From positions 1 to 50,911 of the forward strand of contig JAIQZU010000089.1 of assembly GCA_021776915.1 (NCBI GenBank): a DNA stretch of 50,911 nucleotides, given 5' to 3'. This DNA is from Candidatus Scalindua sp. (lineage in GTDB: Bacteria > Planctomycetota > Brocadiia > Brocadiales > Scalinduaceae). Made by a program: the position numbers and the translations under genes. Shown here piece by piece: positions 8,466 through 16,017 of this stretch; within the stretch, counting starts at the first letter, position 1, and each line of letters opens with the position of its first letter. The notes beneath the pieces were generated by a model, which saw nothing but the letters and a program-made list of their open reading frames with translations, was not told the DNA's origin and did no database searches.

Positions 8466-9062
8466 ATGAAAGTTATGGAATCAGGGCAGGATGATAAAAT
8501 CAAAAGGATTCTTGTTGCTTGTGTTGTATTAATCGTTATATGCGTAGTGTGCATATTTATCTCCATAAGGTTTGTGGATAAATACAGGGACAAGGCTGCT
8601 GAGACTGCATCATTAAAGCAGAAACTGGTTGATTTTGAACAGGATATTAAAAGGCTGGATATCAAGATTAAAGAGCTGGAAGTCATGCGATATGATCTGA
8701 GTCTGGAGAAAAGGGGAATAACCAAAGATTATTCAACCATTAAAGATAAATATGCTTCCCTTGGAAAGACGATAAAGACATTGGAAAGGGATATCAACAA
8801 TTTACAGAAAGCATTTAAGATGGTTGGAGTGAATGAAACTGAACAGGTAATAGGTGATGAAGATAGCAGTGGAAATAAATCGCAATTGAGAGCGCTGCAA
8901 AGCCGAAATGATGAGTTACTGAGAGAACTGGCCGTTAAGACGAAGGAAAAGATGATACTTAAGATTGCATTAGAGTCACAGGCAAAAAGATTGGGCCTGT
9001 CAGAGCAGTACGATCCCGAACTAAAAGAAATATTAAAGGAGTTTGTGACAAGTTTGCAGTAA
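8466..9062 (+). CDS. Membrane-anchored coiled-coil protein, function unknown
   Basis: The protein has 198 residues. Residues 13-35 form one transmembrane segment, and residues 40-125 and 140-190 are strongly heptad-like, charged helical sequence (for example LKQKLVDFEQDIKRLDIKIKELE). This predicts an inner-membrane anchor with a long coiled coil. I recognise no family. It is divergent from gcvT. Its last codons (FVTSLQ, stop) lie in the 26-bp repeat that is duplicated after the HicAB cassette, so the cassette appears to have inserted at this gene's 3' end without changing the protein. Confidence 0.8.
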   Translation: MKVMESGQDDKIKRILVACVVLIVICVVCIFISIRFVDKYRDKAAETASLKQKLVDFEQDIKRLDIKIKELEVMRYDLSLEKRGITKDYSTIKDKYASLGKTIKTLERDINNLQKAFKMVGVNETEQVIGDEDSSGNKSQLRALQSRNDELLRELAVKTKEKMILKIALESQAKRLGLSEQYDPELKEILKEFVTSLQ

Positions 9063-9066
9063 TAAA
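9041..9066 (+). repeat. 26-bp direct repeat, left copy, at the HicAB cassette edge
   Basis: It begins GTTTGTGACAAGTTTGCAG and ends AATAAA, and is identical to 9704-9729. It contains the last codons and stop of the coiled-coil gene. Confidence 0.9.
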
Positions 9067-9186
9067 TCATTTCAATTTCAACGTGATAAGGTAATAAATA
9101 GTATTGTCATGTACGTAAAAAACAGTCTAATTCACGTGTATAGTAAAAACTCAACTAACATAAACAACTATATGTAAGCATAAAAA

Positions 9187-9393
9187 GTGAGTTATAAAAG
9201 GCTGAAAATTATCAAAGTGTTGAAAGAATATGGGTTTGAATTTCTTAGAGAAGGACAAAATCATACAATTTTGACAAATGGTAATATTAAAATTCCGATA
9301 GGAAGACATAAAGAAATTTCTCCCGGAACCGCTCAAAAAATAGCAAAAGAAATCCGCGTTCCATGGGCAGAATTTATGTCAAAAATCAATTAA
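9187..9393 (+). CDS. hicA: HicA-family mRNA interferase toxin
   Basis: The 68-residue protein has the compact double-stranded-RNA-binding-like fold signature of HicA. It begins YKRLKIIKVLKEYGFEFLREGQNHTIL, with the catalytic histidine at H26, and ends in a conserved AQKIAKEIRVPWAEF region. HicA cleaves mRNA and is neutralised by HicB. The start is GTG 9187, and an in-frame stop at 9181 rules out anything longer. No Shine-Dalgarno sequence is evident, so expression may be weak. The hicB gene follows 12 bases later. The pair lies between 26-bp direct repeats, suggesting recent acquisition. Confidence 0.9.
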   Translation: MSYKRLKIIKVLKEYGFEFLREGQNHTILTNGNIKIPIGRHKEISPGTAQKIAKEIRVPWAEFMSKIN

Positions 9394-9405
9394 AGGAGGC
9401 TCGTC

Positions 9406-9606
9406 ATGCAAATATTTACAATCGAAATAGAGAAGGATGAGAATTTTTACGTAGCAAAATGTAAAGAACATTCAAATTGTTTTACTCAAGGTAAAACTAT
9501 AGAAGAGGCAATTCATAACATTAAAGAGGTTTTAGAGCTTATCCTTGAAGTTAAAAAACCAAAACTAAAAGTCATTTTAAAGGATGAACTCATAAATGCC
9601 ATTTAG
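9406..9606 (+). CDS. hicB: HicB-family antitoxin (short form)
   Basis: This 66-residue protein has the HicB N-terminal partial RNase-H-like fold (FTIEIEKDENFYVAKCKEHSNCFTQGKTIEEAIHNIKEVLELIL). It has no room for the C-terminal ribbon-helix-helix or HTH DNA-binding domain of long HicB proteins, so it probably neutralises HicA without being a full autorepressor. A strong ribosome binding site (AAAGGAGG, eight bases before ATG 9406) contrasts with the poor one of hicA. That is consistent with an excess of antitoxin. Confidence 0.88.
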   Translation: MQIFTIEIEKDENFYVAKCKEHSNCFTQGKTIEEAIHNIKEVLELILEVKKPKLKVILKDELINAI

Positions 9607-9919
9607 AGAAACATAGTCTTTTTCGTAACTATTCAGCAAAAAAAATATAAAAAAGTTTAAATTTTTCTTGACAGTGTTTTTGGTTAGAAATTGTGATTTT
9701 GTTGTTTGTGACAAGTTTGCAGTAATAAAAGATTTTCTTATTTGCCGTAATTAGCATTTCAGAGAAATAAAATGTATATTGATTAGCGTTAGAAGTTAGT
9801 ATACTATAGGGCTAATTATAATATTTCAAGTGCATGGAAGGCACGAATTGTTTGGCAGGGTTTACGTGTTAACGTAATAAATAATTTTCAAACATTTTTT
9901 TCTAAAGGAGGCATTTTAA
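9607..9919. other. Intergenic region between hicB and the cytochrome gene
   Basis: The cassette's right repeat is at 9704-9729. A TTGACA at 9668-9673 has no convincing -10 partner. Closer to the cytochrome gene, TATACT at 9800-9805 and TATAAT at 9827-9832 could be -10 elements, but no strong -35 is placed correctly for either. Otherwise the region is AT-rich and featureless. Confidence 0.4.
9704..9729 (+). repeat. 26-bp direct repeat, right copy
   Basis: Identical to 9041-9066. The 637 bp between the two copies contain hicA and hicB and no transposase. Confidence 0.9.
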
Positions 9920-10462
9920 ATGAAGAAAATTAGTCAAGCATGTATAGTTGCGCTTTGTGCGTTCGTTGTAACCACCGGAGTAATCACGTACGGTTGGAAC
10001 GGTAGTAAGGCGCTTGCAAAAGAGACTGGAACTCAGCATATAAGTAAATCTACACCTACCCGCTCTCTGATGCGATTAATAAGTACACATACATCTAAGA
10101 TACTGGATGCAATAATGGTTGGTGATTTCAAGGCAGTTGCGAGAGAGGCCAATGCGGTTGCTGAAAACAGTGAAATCGTTATGGAGATGTTCTTCTCAGC
10201 AGACGGAAAGTCAGGGGAGTGGAATAAAGAAGCTGGCGGCGATTCAAAAGCTACCGCGGAAATGAAGGCTGAATTTGAAAAGTACCTGAAAATTACTATT
10301 GATTCCTCAAGGAATATTGCTGAAACTGCCGGAAAGAAGGATATTGTGGAAACCTATAAAAGCTTAGACGAAATGTTGCAAAAGGCATGTTTTGCCTGCC
10401 ATGCGGTTTCTAGAAATCCATGGCCGGACTGGCCGGACTGGATGAAGGCAGCTGGGGGTTAA
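9920..10462 (+). CDS. Secreted monohaem cytochrome c (cytochrome c'-like)
   Basis: The 180-residue protein starts with a Sec-type signal peptide (MKKISQACIVALCAFVVTT, then a tyrosine/glycine stretch and a likely cleavage near ALA-K). It has a single C-terminal haem-binding motif CFACH at residues 157-161. The helical body with haem attachment near the C-terminus resembles cytochrome c' or cytochrome c556-like four-helix bundles, which are electron carriers or NO/CO-binding proteins of the periplasm or, in anammox cells, the anammoxosome. A strong site TAAAGGAGGCA precedes ATG 9920. A hairpin follows the gene at 10468-10511, so it is probably monocistronic. Confidence 0.85.
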   Translation: MKKISQACIVALCAFVVTTGVITYGWNGSKALAKETGTQHISKSTPTRSLMRLISTHTSKILDAIMVGDFKAVAREANAVAENSEIVMEMFFSADGKSGEWNKEAGGDSKATAEMKAEFEKYLKITIDSSRNIAETAGKKDIVETYKSLDEMLQKACFACHAVSRNPWPDWPDWMKAAGG

Positions 10463-10467
10463 TTAAT

Positions 10468-10518
10468 ATGAGCTATTGTGTGCGCTGGAAAAGGCGCATG
10501 CAGTAGCTCATTATTTTA
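10468..10518 (+). terminator. Probable transcription terminator of the cytochrome gene
   Basis: An imperfect stem has ATGAGCTA pairing with TAGCTCAT and TGCGC with GCGCA around the loop TGGAAAAG. It is followed by the T-rich TATTTT and lies five bases after the stop codon. Confidence 0.65.
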
Positions 10519-10673
10519 AATGAGTCCCGCTGGTATCTTCAAACGGTTTTGGTTGTATCTTGAAATATCTCTTCATCTCCATTATGCCGCAGACATTATC
10601 CTCCTTCGGCATTAATTCTCTCAAATGTTACGATCCTTTTTCCTTTATAATCCCCACCAGATGTATAACAGTG

Positions 10674-11483
10674 TCAATGCAACTTAAAGAATCTGAAAGG
10701 TAACGTCAGGCATAAGATTGCAAAGAGCGTTGCTACTATGCAGGGTGATATTGGCAGATCGAAGTAATACGAAAGATAAAATCCTGTTAATGCAGATATT
10801 ATGCCGACCGTTACAGCTATAATAAAGACATTCTTCATCCTGTTTGCGATGAGTAATCCATTTGCTGCGGGGATAATTAAAAAGGTCGTAATAAGCAGAT
10901 TGCCGGATGTTCTCATGCCTATGGATATGGCAGCGCCAATCGTTAGATAAAGCATAAGCTCCCAGAATCTTGCGTTGATACCGGATGTCCTTGCCATCTC
11001 AAAGTCAAGAGTGACTGCAGCAAACTCTTTGTAAAAGAGGAAATGTGCAATAAATACACACGCTATAATTCCGATCATAATATATATCTGGAATGGAGTT
11101 GCAGCCAGAATATTCCCATAAAGAAGATCATCAATTTCATGTATTCCTTTGGCACTCTTTGAAACTAAAAGAATTGAGGCTGCGCTTGAGACTACAAAAG
11201 CAATACCTATCATGCATTCATTTGACAGTCTCCTTTCTGTGAATCTGATAGAAAAGATGGCAACTCCAAGAAAGGTAAATAATAGTGAGATAAGTGTAGG
11301 GTTCAGGCCGGCTATAAAGGCTATTGCTATACCTGCTGACGAGATCTGTGTAACCGCTACGCTGACAAAAACAATCCTTTTGAGCACGATATAAACGCTC
11401 AGGAATGAACATACCAGCGCCATGAGCACCAGGCATGCTATAGAGTATTTAAAGAATTCCAGATTTATAAGAAAGTCAGTCAT
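10674..11483 (-). CDS. Metal ABC transporter permease (ZnuB/MntB family)
   Basis: The 269-residue integral membrane protein has about eight hydrophobic helices. Its family sequence includes LKRIVFVSVAVTQISSAGIAIAF near the N-terminus and TSGNLLITTFLIIPAAN in the second half, typical of ABC-3 permeases for Zn2+ or Mn2+. It forms the channel for the adjacent ATPase (overlapping by eight bases) and binding protein. The specific metal cannot be decided from the sequence alone. Confidence 0.93.
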   Translation of the reverse strand: MTDFLINLEFFKYSIACLVLMALVCSFLSVYIVLKRIVFVSVAVTQISSAGIAIAFIAGLNPTLISLLFTFLGVAIFSIRFTERRLSNECMIGIAFVVSSAASILLVSKSAKGIHEIDDLLYGNILAATPFQIYIMIGIIACVFIAHFLFYKEFAAVTLDFEMARTSGINARFWELMLYLTIGAAISIGMRTSGNLLITTFLIIPAANGLLIANRMKNVFIIAVTVGIISALTGFYLSYYFDLPISPCIVATLFAILCLTLPFRFFKLH

Positions 11484-12231
11484 TTAATTCAGGAATAATT
11501 GCCTTTTGACCGGAAATGTTGACAATCTTAACCTTTGTCCCGTACACCCTGGCCATGGTCTCTTCATTAAGTATAGAATCAACCGGTCCCAGTTTCAGAG
11601 TGTTATTGTGGATAATAGAGAGTGTTTTTACGTAATTGGCTATGATATTGAGGTCGTGGCTGACGAGTACTACAGTGAGTGCGTATTCAGTGTGCAGGAC
11701 CTTGATAAGCTCCATTATAGCTATCTCGCCCTGAATATCCATTCCTTCTACCGGCTCATCAAGTATTAGAGTGTCCGGCTCGCCTACCATTGCCCTTGCA
11801 ATCAATGTGCGCTGTTTCTGCCCACCGGAGAGTTCTCTGTAGTTTTGTTCTGCCAGATCTTCCATACCGACATTTTTCAACATTTTCTCTGCTATTGTGT
11901 AATCTCCTTTTTTTGGCCGTTTAAAGATGCCCATCTTTGTATACCTTCCCATTAGAACCATATCAAGTACAGTAATAGGAAATATTTCGTCGACAGATGC
12001 ATGCTGAGGTACATAACCAACATTTTTTCTATGTCCGTTTTTAATATTAAGAAAGTTGATTTCCCCTTTTACCGGTTTAAGCAACCCCAGTATTGCCTTC
12101 AGGAGGGTAGTCTTTCCTGCGCCATTTGGTCCAACTATTCCAAAGAAATCGCCTTTTCGAATTTCAAAGTTAAGTGAATTAAGTACCGGCCTTCCGCTAT
12201 AGCCAAGTTGTACATTGCAGAACTTAATCAT
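11476..12231 (-). CDS. Metal ABC transporter ATP-binding protein (ZnuC/MntA family)
   Basis: The 251-residue ABC ATPase has Walker A GPNGAGKTT (about 34-42), a Q-loop in YVPQHASVDEIFP, the signature ELSGGQKQR, Walker B DTLILDEP, and a switch histidine in VSHDLN. YVPQHASVDEIFP is characteristic of the manganese/zinc importer subclass. It overlaps the permease at its 3' end and the binding-protein gene at its 5' end (start 12231, binding-protein end 12224). Such tight packing implies one transcript. Confidence 0.95.
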   Translation of the reverse strand: MIKFCNVQLGYSGRPVLNSLNFEIRKGDFFGIVGPNGAGKTTLLKAILGLLKPVKGEINFLNIKNGHRKNVGYVPQHASVDEIFPITVLDMVLMGRYTKMGIFKRPKKGDYTIAEKMLKNVGMEDLAEQNYRELSGGQKQRTLIARAMVGEPDTLILDEPVEGMDIQGEIAIMELIKVLHTEYALTVVLVSHDLNIIANYVKTLSIIHNNTLKLGPVDSILNEETMARVYGTKVKIVNISGQKAIIPELND

Positions 12232-13186
12232 TTGGATTTATTCCTTGCTCTGTAAAAGCGCTTATTAGATTGTCAATAATATAATCAAAGAGATCAAAAT
12301 AGTCTTTGGCTTCCTTTACTCCTTCGACTGAAACAGGCAGTACTAAAACACTTGCGCCTGTTTTTGAAGAAATGAAGCTTGGAATCTTGCTCTCGTAGCA
12401 TGGTTCCCTGATTATTACTTTAATACCTTCTGCATTCATCTTTTTTATAAGAGCCGCAATATGAGCAGGTGAGGGTGCGATTCCGGGCTTTAGTTCTACA
12501 TAATCCGCTACATTGATCCCGAACCTCTTTGAGAAGTTTGGCCATGATCTGTGATAGGCGACTATTTTAGTGCCGGAATAAGGTTTTATTCTTTCATCCC
12601 ACCTGGCCAGACGTTTGTCAATTTCCTTGTCGAAGAGCCTTTTGTTCTCGTCAAAATATCCAGCATTTTCCGGAGAAACTCTTTTTAATCCCTCCAGAAT
12701 ATTCTTTGCGATTATCTTGCCGTTGAGAGGATCCAGCCAGTAGTGAGGGTTGCCGAAAATATGGACGTCTCCCAGAGACCTGTCAACCATAGCCCCAGTC
12801 AGAATACCTTGAATATCAACGCCTACCGAGGCAACGACATGACCCGGTGAACCAAAACGTATCCGTGGATTTCTTGCGCCGTCTATCAGCAGTTCTGCCC
12901 ATTGTTCAAGGTCCAGGCCTATTCTTATAAAGAGGTCTGCCTTGCTGAGCTTTACCATGAAGCTTGGTTTCGGATCAATTTCATGAGGATTTGAATAACC
13001 TTTTGTAATGCTTTCCGCCTTGACTTTGTCCCCGCCTATAAATTCAGCAATCGATCTCAAATCTGTCGATGTCGTTATAACTCTTATTTTCTTTGCAAAA
13101 GCATGTTCAGGGCTGAAAATAAGAAAAAAAAGGAGCATCGAAGGAAAGAGCATGTATGTAAACCGTAAAACCTTTTCTTTTAACAT
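12224..13186 (-). CDS. Periplasmic metal-binding protein of the ABC importer (ZnuA-like)
   Basis: The 320-residue cluster A-I solute-binding protein has a signal peptide of about 31 residues ending AFA-K. Metal-coordinating histidines are visible in NPHEIDPKPS, NPHYWLDPLNGK and AYHRSW. It lacks a long His-rich loop, which is often present in ZnuA and absent in MntC-like proteins, so zinc or manganese both remain possible. ATG 13186 follows GGAG about nine bases away. The gene lies 21 bp after the porin-like gene and overlaps the ATPase gene. Confidence 0.92.
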   Translation of the reverse strand: MLKEKVLRFTYMLFPSMLLFFLIFSPEHAFAKKIRVITTSTDLRSIAEFIGGDKVKAESITKGYSNPHEIDPKPSFMVKLSKADLFIRIGLDLEQWAELLIDGARNPRIRFGSPGHVVASVGVDIQGILTGAMVDRSLGDVHIFGNPHYWLDPLNGKIIAKNILEGLKRVSPENAGYFDENKRLFDKEIDKRLARWDERIKPYSGTKIVAYHRSWPNFSKRFGINVADYVELKPGIAPSPAHIAALIKKMNAEGIKVIIREPCYESKIPSFISSKTGASVLVLPVSVEGVKEAKDYFDLFDYIIDNLISAFTEQGINPND

Positions 13187-13207
13187 TCCATTTCTCCATA
13201 AAAATAT

Positions 13208-14608
13208 TTAAAACTGATGCGGCCTGTGAGAGCCGAGTGAAAATGTTGCCTGTAATGTGAGTGAGTTGTCACCCTCTTCTACAGGCACGGTTACAGAATT
13301 TCTTTCTGAATGGCTGTATTCCAGCCTCAGGCGTGAAAACTCACTCTGCCAGAAAGTCAGGTAAGGAGAGATAGACCATTCACTGTCCTTGTCGTTTGTT
13401 GGAAACTGTGAGTAGTCAAATCTCAATCCCGCAAATAGCCTGCGGGTAAGTTGATACTCACCAAATGTATAAAAGCCAAGACTGTTAATGTCTTTAACAT
13501 CTACAGTAGCTCCTGATTCATCAAAACTACCGGCTTCCCTCTGGCTGGCAAAGAATTCAGTCTGCCAGGTAAATGATTTATATAATCTCTGTCCCGGTGG
13601 TCTCCATCTGAAGGTGAGATCCACTCCTTCCATTGTTTGTCTGAAATTCCTACTTGTCAGTGTTGTATCATCCGTATCGCTGATATCACGCGTCTGAAAA
13701 CTCAAACCAAGTTCAATGGATGAGCTATCTGTGACTGCAAAGAAATTCTTTAAATGTGCCAGATATATCTGATCCCTGCCCTTTGCGCCATCCTCTGATG
13801 GTGTAAGTATCTCCCCGACTAGTTCAGAGTAAATATCCCACGGATTAGGCAGCATCTTGCTTATAGAGATTCCAGGTTCACTCTGGCCTTCTTCGCCCAG
13901 AAAATTCTTTAACGGCCTGGGGTAATCTATCTGGTCAATCTCAGGCCTGTGAACCCTGTTCATCTTTCCAAAATTAGTTCTGAAGATACCTGTCTTTGCC
14001 TGTAAACCAAAAGGTAGATAAAGCCACGTTATATATCCTTCTTCTATAGTTGGAGAGCCTCCATCTTCAGACGAGATGAAGAAATCTGCCCGTGCGTAAG
14101 GATCCAACACTCCCTGAAGGCCAAGCTCCATTTCTCTCAAGCTGATTCTGTCCGCAAATTCATTCTCGGCAAATGGGCTGCCTGCGCGGCCGGTATCAAT
14201 ACTCTTTTCCGGCCATGTAACATTGGCAACAGAATCTCCAATGACGCTAACGTCCATCATGAGGTTCCGGAACATACTTCCTCCTGTAAAACCTCCTGGT
14301 GCAGCCGGTACAGAAGTTATTGCCTGTTGATCATTAACAGTAAAGTGTTCCTCGCTGTCATTAAATAATGACTCCAGTTCGTTCTTCAGTGCACCCTCTT
14401 CTTCATTACTGTAATTTATCTTCTCCAGCTTTGCAATCTTCATCTGCATGTCATTAATCTTTGTCTCGTAGCCATCTTTCATTTCCATAATCAAGGCTCT
14501 TAACTCCTGAACTTCCCGGCTCAAGGCATCCTGATTTGCCAGAACAATGTCCGGCATAAAGATAAAAAATGACATAACACAGTACAGATAGATAAATATT
14601 TTTCGCAT
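13208..14608 (-). CDS. Outer-membrane porin-like beta-barrel protein with N-terminal coiled coil
   Basis: The 466-residue protein has a signal peptide (to about residue 24, VLA-N) and a coiled coil (residues 30-75, EVQELRALIMEMKDGYETKINDMQMKIAKLE). A long beta-rich region then alternates polar and aromatic residues and ends QATFSLGSHRPHQF, consistent with an outer-membrane barrel ending in phenylalanine. Similar proteins commonly stand next to zinc or metal importers and may pass metal through the outer membrane. That role is inferred from position here. GGAGGT precedes ATG 14608. It heads the operon with the binding protein, ATPase and permease. Confidence 0.8.
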   Translation of the reverse strand: MRKIFIYLYCVMSFFIFMPDIVLANQDALSREVQELRALIMEMKDGYETKINDMQMKIAKLEKINYSNEEEGALKNELESLFNDSEEHFTVNDQQAITSVPAAPGGFTGGSMFRNLMMDVSVIGDSVANVTWPEKSIDTGRAGSPFAENEFADRISLREMELGLQGVLDPYARADFFISSEDGGSPTIEEGYITWLYLPFGLQAKTGIFRTNFGKMNRVHRPEIDQIDYPRPLKNFLGEEGQSEPGISISKMLPNPWDIYSELVGEILTPSEDGAKGRDQIYLAHLKNFFAVTDSSSIELGLSFQTRDISDTDDTTLTSRNFRQTMEGVDLTFRWRPPGQRLYKSFTWQTEFFASQREAGSFDESGATVDVKDINSLGFYTFGEYQLTRRLFAGLRFDYSQFPTNDKDSEWSISPYLTFWQSEFSRLRLEYSHSERNSVTVPVEEGDNSLTLQATFSLGSHRPHQF

Positions 14609-14713
14609 ATTAAACCTCCATTTTCATTTTCAGCATTAATCAGTTACATTTCTTAAAACAGTGTGTATCTGGATCGCTTCGTATACAGCAACCAGCATGA
14701 ATGTAAGATAATG

Positions 14714-14765
14714 TGTAGGGTGGAATGTCCTCGGCGTTTTTTGCCCGGGGATTAATGGCATAGGC
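14714..14765. repeat. REP-like element upstream of the porin-like gene
   Basis: It contains GTAGGGTGG, then GTCCTCGGCG and GCCCGGGGAT. This is the opposite-strand form of the CCCGGRC...CGCCGAGGAC core seen at 4745-4799, 5390-5445 and 38641-38670. Confidence 0.6.
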
Positions 14766-14832
14766 CAAGCCCACCTTCATCACTTAAACTGATGTTCAGA
14801 TCTGGTAATTATGAGTTTCTAAATAAATTGAA

Positions 14833-15225
14833 CTATGAAATGGTTGATGGAGGACTGCGTGAGTGGAATTTCCAGTTATTCAGGAAATAATAGGATTGTA
14901 TGTCGTTTAGATATAAACCGGATGTGTCCGGTATGAAGTGAGATGAATCCAGGGATAATTGTGTTTTCTTGGGCGAACTCTTAAGCCATTTACAGATAAT
15001 ACAATTGTCTTCGTTGTGGACATTGTCACAGAGGACAGGAGTACTGTTACAGATGTCATTGATATCCGAAACAGTATTTTCTGAATGATTGCTGTCGGCA
15101 TGGTTGTGATATGCTGACTCGTCGAATGCATGGAATCCGCCTGCCGTTATGCACAGGATGACATACGGTACCAAGACGAGTATAGACAGTTTTTTAAATC
15201 TCTGTTTTGAATTTAATGAGTACAT
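14833..15225 (-). CDS. Small His/Cys-rich exported protein, function unknown
   Basis: The 130-residue protein has an N-terminal signal or membrane segment (residues 13-29, LSILVLVPYVILCITAG). A His/Asp-rich stretch (AYHNHADSNHSEN) and cysteine motifs including CIICKWL follow. Small proteins of this build are often encoded near metal transporters and bind metal, and it is transcribed in the same direction as the metal-import operon next to it. The family is not recognised with certainty. A TTGACA-17-TAGTAT promoter ends only about ten bases before ATG 15225, so the mRNA would be nearly leaderless. Confidence 0.65.
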   Translation of the reverse strand: MYSLNSKQRFKKLSILVLVPYVILCITAGGFHAFDESAYHNHADSNHSENTVSDINDICNSTPVLCDNVHNEDNCIICKWLKSSPKKTQLSLDSSHFIPDTSGLYLNDIQSYYFLNNWKFHSRSPPSTIS

Positions 15226-15234
15226 AACTTGTCA

Positions 15235-15263
15235 ATACTATTTACTATTTCATGGGTTGTCAA
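15235..15263 (-). promoter_or_regulatory. Candidate sigma-70 promoter for the small His/Cys-rich gene
   Basis: On the minus strand, TTGACA (15263-15258) is separated by 17 bp from TAGTAT (15240-15235), ten bases upstream of ATG 15225. The -35 lies inside a 17-bp repeat that recurs at 15714-15730. Confidence 0.45.
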
Positions 15264-15274
15264 ATATTATTTCA
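15258..15274. repeat. 17-bp direct repeat, left copy
   Basis: TGTCAAATATTATTTCA, identical to 15714-15730. The two copies flank the small exported protein gene. Confidence 0.7.
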
Positions 15275-15408
15275 TAAAGTTTCTATGCATATCCATATAA
15301 TTAGGTAGAATTGAAATGGAAGCGAAGGATCTTGAGGATAAAATGGTCACTTGTATTGGAATATCTGGTAATTTCAGGAAAAGTTAAGATTTAAAAGAGG
15401 AAAGTATT

Positions 15409-15711
15409 ATGTATAAACTTTTGAGTTCAATAAAATCTCCATTAACAGCTTTACTCCTTATGGTTTGTATTGGTTGTTTTGGAGTATACAGTTTTGAGAA
15501 TGTAGCAACAATGAGTGATTCTAAATTGAAGAGTGAATATTCGGACATTGAGCATAAATTAGGAAAAAGACATACGCTTTATTTTGGTGAACGAACATAT
15601 GGCAGTCCTGAAGGGCTGGAAAGTGTCAGTTTAAAACGCGATATAGATAAGTTTGAATCCAGACTTTATGAGTTGAACCTGGAAATGTCAAATCGTGGGA
15701 TTGTTCCTTGA
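15409..15711 (+). CDS. Small exported protein, function unknown
   Basis: The 100-residue protein has an N-terminal hydrophobic segment (residues 11-28, PLTALLLMVCIGCFGVYS). It could be a signal peptide, with cysteines suggesting but not proving a lipoprotein. A short hydrophilic helical region follows (MSDSKLKSEYSDIEHKLGKRHTLYFGERTYGSPEG, then SLKRDIDKFESRLYELNLEMSNRGI). No family is recognised. The site AAGAGGAAAG precedes ATG 15409. It is enclosed by 17-bp direct repeats. Confidence 0.65.
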   Translation: MYKLLSSIKSPLTALLLMVCIGCFGVYSFENVATMSDSKLKSEYSDIEHKLGKRHTLYFGERTYGSPEGLESVSLKRDIDKFESRLYELNLEMSNRGIVP

Positions 15712-15713
15712 AG

Positions 15714-15730
15714 TGTCAAATATTATTTCA
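15714..15730. repeat. 17-bp direct repeat, right copy
   Basis: Identical to 15258-15274. It starts two bases after the stop of the small exported protein gene and contains the stop codon of the convergent acidic-protein gene. Confidence 0.7.
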
Positions 15731-15973
15731 AAATTTTATTACATCATCTTTTTCTTCATCATCCTTTTTTCTCTCTTCAAATTTTGACTCATATGCATAA
15801 CAGATAAACTCTTTCTCACCGGCTTGGTCAAGCCTGTTTAGATTACATAATATCTCTTCATCTTCATCCTCGTCATTTCTGCATGTCGCACAAAGGTCCG
15901 GTTTGGAAATAAGATTTGGATTCAGCTTTTCTCCATTGTCATCATAATACCCGGAATCTTCATCATCATTCAT
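15728..15973 (-). CDS. Small acidic protein with cysteine pairs, function unknown
   Basis: This 81-residue protein is very rich in Asp and Glu and contains CATC, a single C in EILCNLNRLD, and C in EFICYAYES. The four-cysteine layout is consistent with a small metal-binding or regulatory protein. A strong ribosome binding site (CAGGAGGATG) precedes ATG 15973, which supports it being translated. The adjacent upstream gene is the endonuclease/exonuclease/phosphatase protein on the same strand. Confidence 0.7.
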   Translation of the reverse strand: MNDDEDSGYYDDNGEKLNPNLISKPDLCATCRNDEDEDEEILCNLNRLDQAGEKEFICYAYESKFEERKKDDEEKDDVIKF

Positions 15974-16017
15974 ATCACATCCTCCTGAATATTCGGTCTT
16001 TTCTTCTCATAGCCAAT

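Noticed and set aside
9187-10462. HicAB and cytochrome as one functional unit
   Set aside because: The right direct repeat and a 190-bp gap separate them, and the cytochrome has its own strong ribosome binding site.
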